Of a stretch of DNA of 64,000 nucleotides, positions 28,700-41,715 are shown piece by piece. This DNA is from Lithospermum erythrorhizon (Eukaryota; Streptophyta; Magnoliopsida; Boraginales; Boraginaceae), in the NCBI GenBank assembly GCA_019722365.1, contig JADFUC010002449.1, positions 55,995 to 119,994 on the forward strand, in the 5' to 3' direction. Both the position numbers and the translations under genes were made by a program. The notes beneath the pieces were generated by a model. The model saw nothing but the letters and a program-made list of their open reading frames with translations. It searched no databases and was not told the origin of the DNA. Positions within the stretch are counted from its first letter, which is position 1; each line of letters begins with the position of its first letter.

Positions 28700-30818
28700 T
28701 CACGTGTCTATCAAATTGCCACTTTGACGTCCCAATAAACATTTACACGCATTCATCAGAATCACGCCACACCATGCCTTATCCTCGCATTTCCTTTGCA
28801 CCACCGAGAACGACACAAGAGAACGTTTGATTACACTTATTCACCACCTTTCTTCAAACTTCAAACAAGTTTATATATGGGCTTACTAAAACAACTTTAT
28901 ATTGTTCAAAAGGCTCTGCTTTAAAGACAACTTTTTACTCCTTCTTCGCATTAACATCACGTCACGCCTCCCGGAGAGAGCTTCACAATAAAGCTTGTAG
29001 ACTTTTCCTTCCAATTAAAGCAAGTGGATCAAAATATGTTATCATGGCTACCATCACCTTTACTAGATCGTGTCAAACAAACACGCCGAACTACTAGTAA
29101 ATGACCTACATCCTCATTTACAATCTCCTCATCATAAAACCGGTTCGCTATAATCTCTTTTCGTCACCGCTCGGATCGGCTCAACAACTTCTTCAAATAG
29201 TCCTTTCCCGTATTGGCTTCCTTTTACATTCATATGAACGGTGTCCCACTTCATGACATTTCAAACCTTCACTCGAGAATCGCCACCACTTTTGTCAATG
29301 TAGGGGTTTGGCTGACGGTCCAGTTGTAGTAGTCACAGGATTAGTACGCCTCTGTTGAACCTGTCTTGTTAAGACACCTCCAAAAGACTTTCTGGAAACA
29401 AACTTTTCAAGATTGAGGGCACACTAATGTGCTTCTGACACATTAACAGGATCAAAGAAATTCAAAGAACCTTAAACTGCTGTCAGAACTCCACCAATGT
29501 ATCGTGGAGACTAATCGGTCGCTTATTTCATTCAAATCTCCTCAATGCATGCAGCTGATAAAATTCAATACTATACTATCCAATGTATCTAGAACCTTGT
29601 CTAAGATTATAAAAATTGACGATATTATCTTACATAGCTTGTAAGGAAGAAATGTTGATCATATGCTTCACAAATTTCTTCCGTTGAAATTTTTTACTTT
29701 TCTTAACAGATCCGCTACCAATTGTTTCCACCACGGCCGCTACTCTACCACTTAATCTCAGAGCAACTAAATCTAAACACTTCAATCAATCGGCACTTTG
29801 AATTCCAAAACTTCTTCTAAAGTAGCAATCCAATCAAGGAATTTCAGCTTCAAGCCACTCCAAACTCCGGACGCTGCTTAAAGCCCTGGCCTACCTATCG
29901 AAATCGATGGTTATTGCCTCGGTTAAGGTTGACTTCGTGTCGGAACTTCCACATCATTATCAAATCTACTATTATCTACAAAAATATTAAGCTACCCATT
30001 CGTCACCTGCTGCCTTAATGCAGCCTTCACGTGCCATATCATCTATTATCTTCTAGGGAAGTTGTAATTATCGCTGCTAACCCTCTTTCCACGAAGCTCC
30101 ACCTCTAGGTGCTTTTACCCATACAAATACATCAGAACTTTCAAGCCACGTCGACGCAATGGAATCGTTAAAAAAGAGAAATATATTTCTCGAATAACAA
30201 AATATTATAACTATAGCAAGAATAACCACAATCCGCATAAATATGCAAAGCACGACAACATTCCTCAGAGATAATAAAACTACTAAGATACGAATGTAAT
30301 TTCATGAGATAACTAAGCCACAAAATATCTTTCAAAATATTTCTAAGAAACAAATTCCTTAAGAGAGAAAATATATAAAATATGCTGGGCTCTTCTGGGC
30401 TTAGAAGTTAAATACTTATTTATACTAAACAAAATCTATCAAGTTCTACTAATTATTAGATGTGAGACAATTTTAAACTCTTTTCTTCATTTATTTGTCC
30501 CATCTTCATCAAACATGAACTTTTGTTGTCCAGCAGTACTCGGAACAGTGTGGATTCTCGGAGTAATAGTAATATTATATTCATGTTGTAGGCGGCCATG
30601 TGCACAACCGTAAGAAAATGAAAGAACAGAAAGTGGCCACCAATAAAGTCAAACACTTTATTGAGTCAAAGTTTGTATTTCAAATTAGGCTACAACACCA
30701 ACAATTGCTTCCCAACTTTGATCGATGTGAAGAACAAATAAAAAAAATTAATAAGAAGAAGTAGTAACGTTGACAATGGACAGAACGAAAGAAAATCGTG
30801 ATATTATATTATTATTTA
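28700..30818 (-). other. Copia gag and leader region, not recognisable
   Basis: By position this 2.1 kb should hold gag and the leader of the minus-strand copia element, but frames are short and broken and no CCHC zinc knuckle was found. The sequence next to the 5' LTR does not show a clear tRNA primer site. Confidence 0.5.
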
Positions 30819-30952
30819 TCATGTAAAATATGATATAGCCTCAAATAATATTATTGCCATAGCTTTACAATATACAAGTGTAAACTTAAACCGGCTCATA
30901 ATAATAATAATAATACAACAAAATACGCCCATAACAATAATACACGCACACC
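30819..30952 (-). repeat. 5' LTR of the copia element
   Basis: Direct repeat of 25159-25292, with small insertions (for example an extra GGCT block). The outer end is less certain than the inner end because the expected TG/CA terminus is not clean. Confidence 0.6.
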
Positions 30953-30993
30953 TAATAAACAAAACAAATACAAAAAATAAATAATATATATAT

Positions 30994-31475
30994 TGTTTTG
31001 TACACTTACTTCTCACTATTTGATCTGCCACGGACGAGGGATTCAAATTCTGATCTTCAACCTGACCTGACTTCTCCAACTCAATAATCTATCGAATCAT
31101 TCCTGTGAATTCGATCTCCTCAGACCGCATTACACCTTTCTTTTTATAGCAGCCTGGGAGATCGAAGCAAGATGTCCTCCAAATGGTTTCGAGGTCCGTC
31201 GGCCGGACCTCGAAGTGCGTAATTCATCCACGCATCGTCGGGCAGTATGATACGACAAATACACGGAAAATGATAATGTTTATCGTAATTTATTTGGCCT
31301 CCCCGATTGTACCAATCGGGGGATATTTATAGTGAGGGCATCGGTGAGTCAGCCATACACCCCTGCTGCCCCCTTCCTGCGATTACGCCACGCCTTCATC
31401 CCAGCGAAAGCGATCAGACTGCGCTTACGCCTATCAATTCCGCCCAAATGATCGTCACTCTTTATATATATATCA
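30994..31475 (-). repeat. 3' LTR of the gypsy element
   Basis: About 482 bp, TG...CA bounded, direct repeat of 40504-40982 with many small differences and indels. Confidence 0.75.
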
Positions 31476-31490
31476 TTGCCCCTTCAAAGA
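31476..31490 (-). other. Polypurine tract of the gypsy element
   Basis: On the minus strand TTTGAAGGGGCAA directly precedes the LTR start TGATATATA. A purine run at this place is the plus-strand primer of LTR elements and supports minus orientation. Confidence 0.65.
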
Positions 31491-34400
31491 ATGTAAAGGC
31501 GGAATGGCAGAAATGATCTCTGATCTGGCTGAATGGTCACACTATTCATTGAATCTCGCCAACAAATACAAAGCGTTGATTAATATCGCTGGCGTTTTGA
31601 TAAGTACCTGGCTCACTGAACAACCGTTAGAATCACGATTTACAAACAATTGACCCCTTCATTATGGAATCCGAAACCACCTTTTTACACGCATGCCTAC
31701 CTCGAAAAGCGAATCCCGCCTATCGGGCCGTGTTCCCATAAAGCGGCGCATCTTTGTACTTTACTTATTTTGTCCGCTTTTACCTATTCATCTTCTCTCC
31801 ATCCTTCCCTCTCGCAACCGCTCATCTTCCACTTCTTACCCCGATTTCCCTTCTATTTTTTCGATCTTCTTCCAACGTAAAATGACGATCTAACCCCGTA
31901 GATGACACAGGTTGTGTTTTTTTTTAAAGGCATGGCTCGGGTGCACTTTAGCGCCTGATCTTTAATCGCGGGTTATCCGCGAGAAGTGCCTTGACGAATG
32001 GCATGCCTCGTCTGGGACCTTAGGTTTTACCCATATTCAGCGCGGTTTGTGCGGTGTCGATGGTTTTCGGGGATTTAATATCATCAAGTAGGGAAGATTT
32101 ATCCCTATTCTAATTTAATATTCGGGGTATCGTGAAACGTGTTATCCGGAAGTGAAAGTAAGGAACAATGGTCGGAGATTCTCACGATTTTGTGTTTGGA
32201 AACCCTTTTCCTCTTTTCCCAAATACCTTTATATTTTGGTCGACGATTCCCTTTGATTTTCACAATTGCGGTTTAACCCGCTATTGTCTACCAACGCAGA
32301 TATGGCTACGTTCTAACCCAAAAAATCATCCCAAGTTTCTTCAAGGCCGCATCAGCCTATCATGATAACGGACCCCGAATCCCTCATTTCAGACTTTATT
32401 CAAATTTCTGTGCGCTGATTACTACGGGCGATTTGAAGTTTTACTCCTTTCATGACCCCTCAAGCAATACGGAAATTCTCAGCGGTCGTGAGAAGATTAT
32501 GTTGGCGGTCCATGATGGCTCCGCTTGAAGAACCGAGCAGCCGGGCTCCCCGGGGTCACCCCGCCAACACCCATGGCCCCCTGCCAATCCTCCCCGTCTG
32601 TGGACAACGCCAAGCGACCTCCGGGGCCAACAGACAGCCTCAGTGATCTTCCACCCGCCATGCCTACCATCTTTCTGGGACTCCCTACTGCTCCCTTTTC
32701 CCCTAGCGGATTCTTTAGATAACCTTTGTGCGCATTTTCCATTCCTCGCTTTGTGGAGCCGCTGACTGCTAGCTGATGGGCGTCTCGAGCCCCCGGTCGA
32801 CTACGACAATCGAAATAACTCGTCCTCGGTTTCAACTATGTACATGTAGTCCCTCTCCTACGGTCAGTTTTCTATTTCCTTTTCACGGTTTGTAAATAAC
32901 CTCGCTAGTGGTCAGAACTGGCCTGTATGCATACGCCCTGGGCCACAGGGCTGTGAGATCACCATCTTCATAGTGGTTCCATTATAGCTCAAGATGTAAC
33001 CCTCCCTAGAGCTTATTCTTCGCCATAACACCTCGTGACTCGGGGTGGCTTATCATTTCCTTTCCCCGCTAAGTCAATTGACATCTGTGACACCAAGATA
33101 GACAAAGATTCTGAAAACCCCGCATTCCAAGTGGCAAGCCAGAAGTATGGATGGATGAAGTCGTCCCTGCTGTACGGTACTCAGGCGCCACTGGCCTGCC
33201 CTGCCGGGCAAGACGCTGCCTGACCACGGCCAAGCAGACCCTTCTGCCGGGTATTCGGACATGTTCCGTTGCCTTACCAAATTTTCTACCTAAGCAGGTG
33301 TCTCGATTCAAGCGGTATCGCCCCGTCCAGCATTATGATACCTCCGTCTCCTTTTGTCAGTATAACAACAAGATAAACATGTTTATTACATATGTTTTCT
33401 TTTAATCGCTTCACCGCATTTACTATTTTCCTTTCTCTATATGGGACGATATCCTTCCGAGCGGCCGAGGTCAGTGAGCCCCCGAGATGTCCCTTTTCTC
33501 GCCATGGCCGGGCGCTGCAGCGCCAAGCGTGAAGCATGCCCCTCGCCTCGGATCGGGACCCACGGAGGTTCCCGTGGCCACTCACACCCGCCACCTCCTC
33601 CGCCTCACGCAAGCGAAAGAAATGAAACCCATCTACTTGCAGGCCCAGGCATTCAAATCTAGTTAAGCACGGCTGGCCGGCCCAAGAGGGATCGAGACGG
33701 GTGACCATCTCAAGATCCGCCTCCCGATCCTCCGTCACCTACCGCCCCTCGGCCCCCGGTATCCCACCCTCTCCCGCTACAACCCCTCGGTCAGCCTCCC
33801 GACTTCTACTCGCTTCCCCGTGAGGCGAGTTCTCAAGCTACTCCCCTCCACGGAATATTCTCCTAATCTCTTAAGTCTCCCCCTTCTCCCTACCCACGGT
33901 CGACGCATCACCGGGCCTCCTCGAGTTAAGACTGCCCTTCCGTGCTTCTAAATCCCTCATCCTGTAGCTTACATGATTTGACGAGCCGAGATCCTTTGAG
34001 GTGCTCGCTATCGCTCGTCATCCGATAAGTGATATATTCCTTTTGCTTAATCCTCTCTTTTTTTTTTTTTCGCTGTTGGGCCTAACTCGCTTTCTACTTT
34101 GCTAGCCTCTCTCGAACGCCACCTATTCCTTGGCCACCGTGTCGAAGTGCTTGAGAGCACCTTCCACGACAAGTCATGGGGTGAGGTCTCTCAAGAATTG
34201 TGCTGGGCCTTCGTGAGCGAAACGAGCAACAAGAGCGGCTCCCCGGCTACCGCAGCTGGCAAGAGGGAGGCCTGTGATCGCATATCCAAATAGCGAAGCG
34301 ATAATGACTTTTGGCCAATGGGCCAAGCTTCACCCGCTAGGCGAGGCGGAGTACACCAAGGAAAGTTATGGCTCAATGTATATCCGAGATATCGGGTTGT

Positions 34401-35600
34401 GTTGTGGCCGACGAGGCGCCGCAAAAACTAAAGGAGGCGGAAGAGGCCGTATTCTCAAAATGGGAGGAGGCCTGCCACCGCGCCAAGCGAGGCCATCTCA
34501 TGAGTACCGCTTTTCTCCAAGACTTCGTAACGAGGTCGGGTAAAGTGACGCGGGCGCATCGCTTGTGCTGCTTTTGTCTGACATAAGTGATCGCCTAATC
34601 CGCCTATCAGACAACTACAAAGATTTTATCAAAGAGTACAATGCGGATTGGTTACTTCCCTCGCAACTGAAGCCCCGCCGACGGGAAGATGATGGCGAGG
34701 CCGCCTTCCCGAGGATAACCCGCCGCAGTAGCTTAGGACTTTTTGTATTTTCCATTTGGACCTTCTTAAGTCGCGACAGCTCTCTTTGAACCGCTTTGTA
34801 CTCTATTTTTATTAAGGGAATCAGATCAACTCTGCATTCTGTTTTTCATTTTTAGTATTACTTATCGCAGACTGGCTTAAGAAAAGCTAGTTTTATCCCT
34901 GGGCCTCAGAGCGCTTTTTTTTCTTGGCTTAAACCCAAGATAGGCATTTCATATTCGAGGCCGGTACTTAAGCATGTAGGCGGGCGGATTACGTCACCGT
35001 CGAAGATAACGCAGGGCGACAAGGGTTTTTACTTGTTCCCATTGCTTTTATTAGCATCAACGGGCCCTTGTTTTTTGGCGACCGATTTGCTTATCGCCTG
35101 GCCTTTACGGTCCGGAATTATACTGGGGTTCAAAGATGCCGCCTAAAGTCAGAAGCTTCCACGTGAGTTTAATTAGCTTATACGCAGTTAAGAAAAGAAT
35201 GTTTTTATTAAAACTATTCAAAAAGAGAACGACCCGCCTGGGGCCAAGCATAGTCCTATCCGATTACACATAAGAACAAAGATAGCCTAAGTCACACAAA
35301 TCCGTGACGCTCTCCCATCTAAGTCCTCGAAGTTCATATGCGCTTGCCCCACAACCTTCTTTCACCCGATAATGTCCCTTCCTGCCAGGGGCTTGGCTTT
35401 CCTGCTCCTCGGTCGACTCGGCCACCGCAATAGCCGCAACACCGCATCCCCAATACGGAATCACATTTTAACCCGCTGTTGTACGTCCTCGGCCATGTTG
35501 TTTCAGATTGAGAACTCTCGTGAAAGCCTCGGCCTCTTCGCTTCTTCTATGAAGCCTTAGTCGTTTCTCTCATCCCTTCCGACCATTAAATTTTCGTCAA
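31491..35600. other. Extra 3' region of the gypsy element, possible antisense ORF relic
   Basis: This 4.1 kb lies downstream of integrase. Its most protein-like frames are on the plus strand, antisense to pol: SHDFVFGNPFPLFPNTFIFW (32180-32240), a 34.1-34.3 kb segment around KSWGEVSQELCWAFVSE, and 34.4-34.75 kb with WEEACHRAKR and LSDNYKDFIKEYNADWLLPS. Tat-lineage elements are known to carry an additional, often antisense, ORF here. I recognise no domain and the frames are broken, so the assignment rests on position and orientation. Confidence 0.4.
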
Positions 35601-35639
35601 TCCACCCGCCTCAGAAAAGGCAATCCATTCTACCGCAAA

Positions 35640-35920
35640 ACCACTCTAATTCATACCAGGCTAAAAGGAGCTTCTCCTGTCGCACAACTAGGGGTGGACC
35701 GTAACGACCATAAAACCGTCGGTAATTCCTCAATCCAATTTCCTTCCCCCCGTCCGCTTTGTATTATGTTTTTCTTAACACCCTTAAATATGATTCGATT
35801 CATGACCTCCACTTGCCCATTGGGACCAAGGGTAATGATCAGGCCGGGGTGTTCAATCCCAAACTCGCAAAAAGTCCGCGAACCCTTCCAAACTCAGTAC
35901 TCAATATCCGATAATTAAAA
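35640..35920 (-). pseudogene. Gypsy integrase fragment
   Basis: Read on the minus strand with small frame changes: FADFLR, then PNGQVEVMNRIIFKG, EGNWIEELPTVLWSLRSTP and ATGEAPFSL. This is the end of the integrase core with the conserved NGQVE and LWSxRxTP blocks of Ty3/gypsy elements. At least three frame changes are needed, so it is inactive. Confidence 0.75.
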
Positions 35921-36719
35921 TTTTGGGAATACCAAACCGAAGTCAAGATATTTTTCCATAAAATCGCACAACCTCCTCACCTTGGGCCCTCTTGCCGAGC
36001 CGTTTCTACCCACTTTAATGGCAATTTCATCGCCACAATGGCATACTCCGCCCCCTCCGGCTCGGGTAATTTTCCTACTAACTCAATTCCCCACGGCAAA
36101 AGGAATCGGCTCACTACCGGTGGCAGGCAGCGATCAAGGCTTCCATCCTCCGATGTCACACTTCGAAAGTACGCATATACTGCATCTTTCACTAGCGGCC
36201 AAGATCCGCCTCGTGGTCTTAATAGCCGTGGACCGAGTTCCAACGTGGCCCTACACCATCTTCTTCATGTATTTCACCCAACACACGGGAATATCCTCCG
36301 TAGCCTACAATAAAAGCCACAGTGCACATCCCAAGACTTCCGATATAATTCCCCAAATACAAATATATTTAAGGTCAGCGGGGTTCCCATCCTCCCGGAT
36401 TCGATCCTCTGCCCTCCGTAATTTTCCTTCTCGTGGGAGATAGGAAATTACATGCTCGCTAATCTACCACACTGCACACTCAACTCAAGTAAACACTCTT
36501 TTCAAGATGTTCGGTCGTCACAAACTCTACACATATCCCCTCAAAGTGTCAGTCAGAATAAAGGGTCAGAAGCTTCCAGACAGATGGCCTGCCTCTCGCT
36601 TTCCGCTTCAGAATATGCTTAAACAAGATCCTCCTAACTCATGCAGCAATCAAGCACCGCCTCGCATGGTACCTCTTCAATGTGTCACTTTACCCCGCAG
36701 TTCTCTTTAATTTGGTCGA

Positions 36720-36960
36720 TGACCGCCTTGAGTCTCCGCTCTCTTGACCAGCAATTCTTCAACCCCCATGTATCTTACTACCAGAACCCTGTAATCATGG
36801 CTTCGTATTCTCGCCTCGTTATTAGTCATGTGGGAAAGCTAAACCCCAGGCATATTCGAGAGTTTCGGGTCCTAATATGATTACCCAAATGCCCACTCCT
36901 GCTCATTACTGGCGCCATCCACAACAGTCCAATGGGAGGGCCACTCTTCTCTACCGAAAT
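36720..36960 (-). pseudogene. Gypsy RNase H fragment
   Basis: The minus strand gives WTVVDGASNEQEWAFG, then SNMPGV and TNNEA. This fits the start of the additional RNase H of Tat-type elements (DGASN and TNNEAEYEA motifs). Stops interrupt it. Confidence 0.6.
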
Positions 36961-37689
36961 GGGTTCTCAGCAGAATTTGGTGTCTCGAAATTGCACACTC
37001 ATCACAAAATCAAGTAACGCTGAGCCTTCATATGTCGGGTCCCAGCGCCGCATGATATCTCGAACTCACTTAACACGATAGCCTGTGTGGTTAAACGGCC
37101 GTACAAGGCCGGACTAGTCAAGATTCGCCCAAAGGTTGATCCGTTACGACCGGATCAAGGGACTCGGCACGCCTTAAGCTTTCTCGCCGAGACTACCACC
37201 GCAAATGCAGCCTTTGTCTATAATCGGCACCTCTCCTCAAAGATCCCTAAGGACACGGGTTAACGAATATAATGGCGCTTAACCGCGATATCCGAAATGC
37301 CTACATACAACAGAACTGCTCTCCTGGGTTCCGATCTGGATAAGAAATTATGGGAACCTAAATATTCTTCGCCTTTCTCAAACGCCTCAGATTCATGGTC
37401 ATTGTGTAAACTCTCTTTCGACATTCGCCTCAAACTCATGGTAGTATTTTTTTCGCCTGACTGGCTATAAACCCGACTTTAATGTCATGTACGTCAACTG
37501 CAACTTTATAGCTCTCGGGAGGTCAGATACTGATAAAGTCACTTTTATCTTGTCCGATTCGCCCAATCCCTCGTGCACCGATCATATAACCCAATAATTT
37601 CGGAGACCACGCTAAAGAGTAGCACTTCTAAGTTCACTTTCAACTCAGCTTCTTCCTAAGCCGGGTTAAAGGTTTCCTAAGATTTTCCA

Positions 37690-37960
37690 GATGTTCAAGA
37701 TTCGCCCTACTTTGACCAACATACGTCAACATATATCTCCATATTCCATCCAATTTCACAAGCAAAGATTTCTATCAATCATCCGCCGATATTTAGCCCC
37801 AAAGATTTTTCAAGCCGAATGGCATAACTCACAAGAATACAAGCCACTGTATGAACGCCGCCCTTCCTTATCTTCGCCACGGACTGATGGTACCTCTCGT
37901 AGAGGCATCCATAAAGTCAAACCTCATGGCCCGCACCCCGCCCCGACCAAACGCCCCTAA
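37690..37960 (-). pseudogene. Gypsy reverse transcriptase fragment
   Basis: The minus strand carries FMDAS-YHQ-like sequence, then a stretch corresponding to GLKN-GAKYRRMIDR and NMEIYVDDMLVK, but with small deletions in nearly every block, so it can be followed only by changing frame. It lies in the correct place upstream of RNase H and integrase. Confidence 0.55.
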
Positions 37961-37999
37961 GCACGGTAAAGGATGGGAGGTTCGGGCATGTTTTATTCA

Positions 38000-40503
38000 A
38001 ATTGCAGCATCAGGCAATACGCGCTCACTTTCCACTAGGTTTCCTTTCGACCAATACAACGTTTGCCACCCATACAGGGAATTGTAACTCTCGTATGGCC
38101 TCGCGTCATAAAGTACTGCAGTTCCTCCCGGATGGCTGCGTTCTTTTCATCATTAAAGAGTCTTTTCTTTTGTTTTACCGCCTAGCTCTCAGATCCACAT
38201 ACAACGCCAGACGCGAGTCATTGATCTACCCCTCGCATATCCTCGTCCCACGCAAAATATCTTCAACTCTTATTAACGCCACTCAACTTGCTTTCGATGC
38301 TCTGTCCTAATCTCGATCCGCCTCAAGGTCCGCTCCACATTTCCTTTGAAAGTGTGATAATTATAATCTCCTCACAGTATAGCACTCGCCACCTTTCCTC
38401 GATCGGCTATCTTCCTCCTTGACCGAATTAATCTCCCCCATGTGATTTTCCCGAACTCAGCCACTGGAACCCCAGCTTCCCCATTTACCGGAGGTACCGA
38501 GGTTCGGGTAACACCTTCAAGCTTTTTTGTCATCCCCCGACATCTCCTACGCCTCCTGGCCTGGAACTTCATCTTCGAGACGCTACCGGAGTAAACTATA
38601 GCCTTTATAGCTAAGTAGTGTCGGACGCACCTATGCGCCGCTATATGATCGTTCGATATCTACGATCGTGAATCAGGTCCCGATCGTGATAGTTTTTATT
38701 CCCGCCCCATCGTTAAATCCAACGACGCTATGCCCATCGGGCCTCATGGAGCTGGGCCTATGAAACTGGCCGGGCGGGGGCGCGGGACAGAAAGTTGAAT
38801 AATACTTCGAGAGTCAGAACTTTATCAAAAGTAAATGATGGCCAAAGATATCCACCGAGCTCCTGTCTATCAAAGATCCGGCCGAATTAAATTCTGTAAT
38901 ATCAGCTTACGACCAAAGTGGTCATCATGCTGGGAATTCAATTCTATTAACTCTTCTTATTCGTGAAAATAACCTAAGCCGCTTTTAATCGACAATGCCC
39001 GTTAATTATGATATCGATCTTCTTATGCACCTTCCCTCGAATTACGCGAATCACCCTCCTCAAGGGGTCCTCCCGAGATCAGATTAATCCGACTCCGAGT
39101 CTCTCGCACATCGAAGGCTCGGGTTTACTTGCGGGCTGCTGAGCTTTTGCCATGTCGCCGGCTACTACGATAAGTTCCTCCTCCCATGTTGTATACTCTT
39201 TCTGCAACTCTTTATTAACTTCTATCTCGCATGCAAAACCTCCCCGTACTCATTACTGTCACAAGTTACGCCACATTTATACTTAATACCTGCTTTGTCC
39301 TTCGGCTCATGCACTTTCATTCGTGACCGGCTTAGAAGCGGAGTCTTTATTCAACTGAGCATATACTGCATGGATACTGCAGTGGGGGCAGAACCTGCTC
39401 GCCCTTTATGACAGACTAATCCTTTGAGGCGTTGGGTTCAAAATTCTCCCTTTTTGATCCTTGCCCCCCCGTCTCCGCTAGAAGTGTCCCGCATCGAGTC
39501 TTCCTTAAGCACTGAACGCACTCGCTTCTCGTAGTGTCCCTGCAGTCCCTTGCCTAGATTCTTATTTTTGAGTTCTTCCAACTCAACATATCAAGCGAAC
39601 CCGGCCAGCCGAGTTCATCTTTCGACAAAAGGGCTCTTAACTGGCCTTCGAGTTTTCCATATGACAACCCATGTAAAACGCCATGTAAGCTTACCTTGTT
39701 GACTGACCAGTAAGGATATCATTATACCGCTTACCCCCTTCAGCAGTCTTCACTAGGCCCTGGCTGATATCCATCAAGGCCCGCTCATCCCGGTGCTTCT
39801 CAGATAGATCCAAACTTTGCTAAGAACGCATCTTCCGTCAATGGCACGTGACGACAGAAAGTTAAGAGGTAAAGCCACGTATCAATCCAAAGCTCGGCCG
39901 GATGTGCTATCGGAAAATGCTTAGCGTAAAATATCGTGGACACGGATTTTATATTTTTGCCAAAAATCCCTGTAAATGTTTGACCGGGTCCCCACTACCA
40001 TTAAACTGGGTAAATCAAGGGAGGCGAACTGCGGGTAACGTGATCCCGCCCAAGCGATCCGCAGAAAGCGGCATTTTGGTTTTACATTCTCTTCGAGTAA
40101 CGCCGTACGAACGCCTCATCATTCGCTTGTCCGCCACCTCTGGCTGTGAATCTATCATGCTGGGGTCTGACGTTGGTGCACCGCGACTCGGCTCGCTGGG
40201 CACGCTTGAGCACCTTCTGGCGATTGTCCCGAGTCCTCCTTATACCTCACCGCCAACAGAGATCAATCTCGCTCCTGGTTTCATAGTGGCCTGACGATCG
40301 ACCGGCCCTTTTCCCGCCTCTATTAAGTCGCTTCGCTTACCCGTTTTTAGAGTTTTCCGCCCAATATCCTCGTGATATTGATTCCGCTGCTGCCCGCCGT
40401 GGATAAGACGCTGGCTGATAATGGGTGACTTGACTCGTGAACCGACATGCTTACATTTTCACGAATTCCTCGCATTTCCATCCCCATGCATCTGCCACAA
40501 ATT
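38000..40503 (-). other. Gypsy gag/protease region, not resolved
   Basis: By position this should hold gag, protease and the leader. A 62-codon minus frame at 40015-40203 (MIDSQPEVADKRMMRRSYGV) is compatible with a gag N-terminus but no zinc knuckle or protease motif was found. No primer site is certain next to the LTR edge at 40503. Confidence 0.4.
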
Positions 40504-40982
40504 TGTTTTGTACAATTTACTTTCACTATTTGATCACAACGGACGAGATTCACCGATCTTCAAACCGACCTGACTCTCTCCAACTCGGGGTCAATCGGGT
40601 CGAAATTGTCCTTCGGGAACGATGTCCGGTAATCGCACCTTTCTTTTGTAGCTGGGTTCCGGGAGATCAAGCAAGCATGTCCTCCAAATACAGGTCCGCT
40701 CGGTCATTTGACTAAAGCGAATTAATTGGCCACAAACACCCGACGATCAAGCCAAGAAGGCCAAGATACGCACAAATACACTTGAAAAGATACTAAGCGA
40801 TCAAAATTATTCGCCTCCCCGATCAGACACTTTATATTTATAGTGAGTAAGATCGAAATTGCCATAAGACTCCTCCTGGCCCTCATGTGATTATGCCATA
40901 CGTTTCATCTAAATAAAGCGACTCAGACTTTCACACCTCCCTGCCTAAACGTGACGTGGGCCGACTTTTTATATATATATCA
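40504..40982 (-). repeat. 5' LTR of the gypsy element
   Basis: About 479 bp; direct partner of 30994-31475. It carries the same TATTTATAGTGAG TATA-like box and a TATATATATATCA end. Confidence 0.75.
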
Positions 40983-41715
40983 TATACAAAATGATACTCA
41001 AACCGGTTCGAGCCGATATACTAATATAAATTTTACTCTTTATAACTAGTATACCGAATAGATTTAAAATTCAGGACGGACGGAGTAAGATCATTTCTCT
41101 CAAGTGTTATATAAAATGAAGATAATTGATTAGAAAATAGGAAGAATAAAAACTTGAGAGCATATTAACCAAAGCAAGACAATTCGTGTCGGTTTATCGT
41201 AGTGATTCAGTCCTACATAGCTTGATGTTAATTAGCACAAATCCCTAAATCATCAAAATTTTCATTTCACGCCTTTTGTTTTTCCTCTATTGTTACAGTG
41301 TTTATTTACACTTTCGAGTGGAACTAAAGACACACCAAAACAGTTTCAAAATATCGTAATATAACTATTTTGTCCTTAAATGAAACTTTCTCAAACACTA
41401 ACTTACAACAGTGTGACTAAATAAGAATTTCACTCTCTTTAACACCTGCTTGGGATGTGAATTTACGTCAAGGTACACTTTCACGCCTCCCGCCTATTTC
41501 AATACTTCATAATACTCCCTCCGTCTCTCTTTAGTCAGTTTTTAGTTATTCGTACATGACAATGACATGAAAAAGAATAAAAGCATATCAAAATGCAGAA
41601 CGATAATTACCAAACTATATCATTAATTGGTTGATAATTTAATAATGCTAAGTAAACAAAAAATACATCAAAACGTAGAATCACCGGAAAGTGCATACCC
41701 TTGGCCCGTATGAAT
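40983..41715. other. Intergenic spacer with two Stowaway-like ends
   Basis: GGACGGACGGAGTA (about 41075-41088) is a right-hand Stowaway terminus and TACTCCCTCCGTCTC (from 41514) a left-hand one. The partner ends were not found; the first element may have been split by the retrotransposon block to its left. There are no genes. Confidence 0.45.

Larger units (their letters stand above)
25159..30952 (-). mobile_element. Degenerate Ty1/copia LTR retrotransposon
   Basis: Short direct repeats at both ends (25159-25292 and 30819-30952) share TGTAAAATATGATA, CTCAAATAATATTATTG, TACAAGTGTAAAC and AATAATAATAATACAACAAA; these are LTRs of about 135 bp. On the minus strand the order protease, GAG pre-integrase, integrase, reverse transcriptase, RNase H (28.4 to 25.4 kb) is the Ty1/copia order. 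A purine run GGCTTGAGGG lies next to the left LTR and could be the polypurine tract. No gag is recognisable in 28.7-30.8 kb. Many stops and frame changes make it inactive. Confidence 0.85.
30994..40982 (-). mobile_element. Ty3/gypsy retrotransposon, Tat-like, about 10 kb
   Basis: LTRs of about 480 bp (30994-31475 and 40504-40982) share TGTTTTGTACA, CTATTTGATC, ACGGACGAG, CTCCAACTC, a GGGAGATC-AAGCAA-ATGTCCTCCAAAT block, TATTTATAGTGAG and a TTTATATATATATCA end. The outside flanks TATAT and TATAC could be an imperfect target duplication. A minus-strand polypurine tract (GAAGGGGCAA) abuts the left LTR, which fixes the orientation. Integrase, RNase H and RT remnants follow one another at 35.6-38 kb on the minus strand. 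About 4 kb of extra DNA lies between integrase and the 3' LTR, as in Tat-lineage elements. The interior is clearly GC-richer than its surroundings and full of small frame breaks. Confidence 0.8.

Noticed and set aside
33286..33738. 150-codon minus-strand frame
   Set aside because: GC-richer retrotransposon DNA has few stops; no recognisable domain, and it lies in the non-pol 3' region of the gypsy element.
35982..36443. 153-codon plus-strand frame
   Set aside because: Antisense to the decayed integrase and RNase H of the minus-strand gypsy element; composition (Pro/Ser/His-rich) is that of a shadow frame.
31000..41000. GC-rich 10 kb block as bacterial contamination or horizontal transfer
   Set aside because: It is bounded by matching LTRs and holds gypsy RT, RNase H and integrase relics on one strand.
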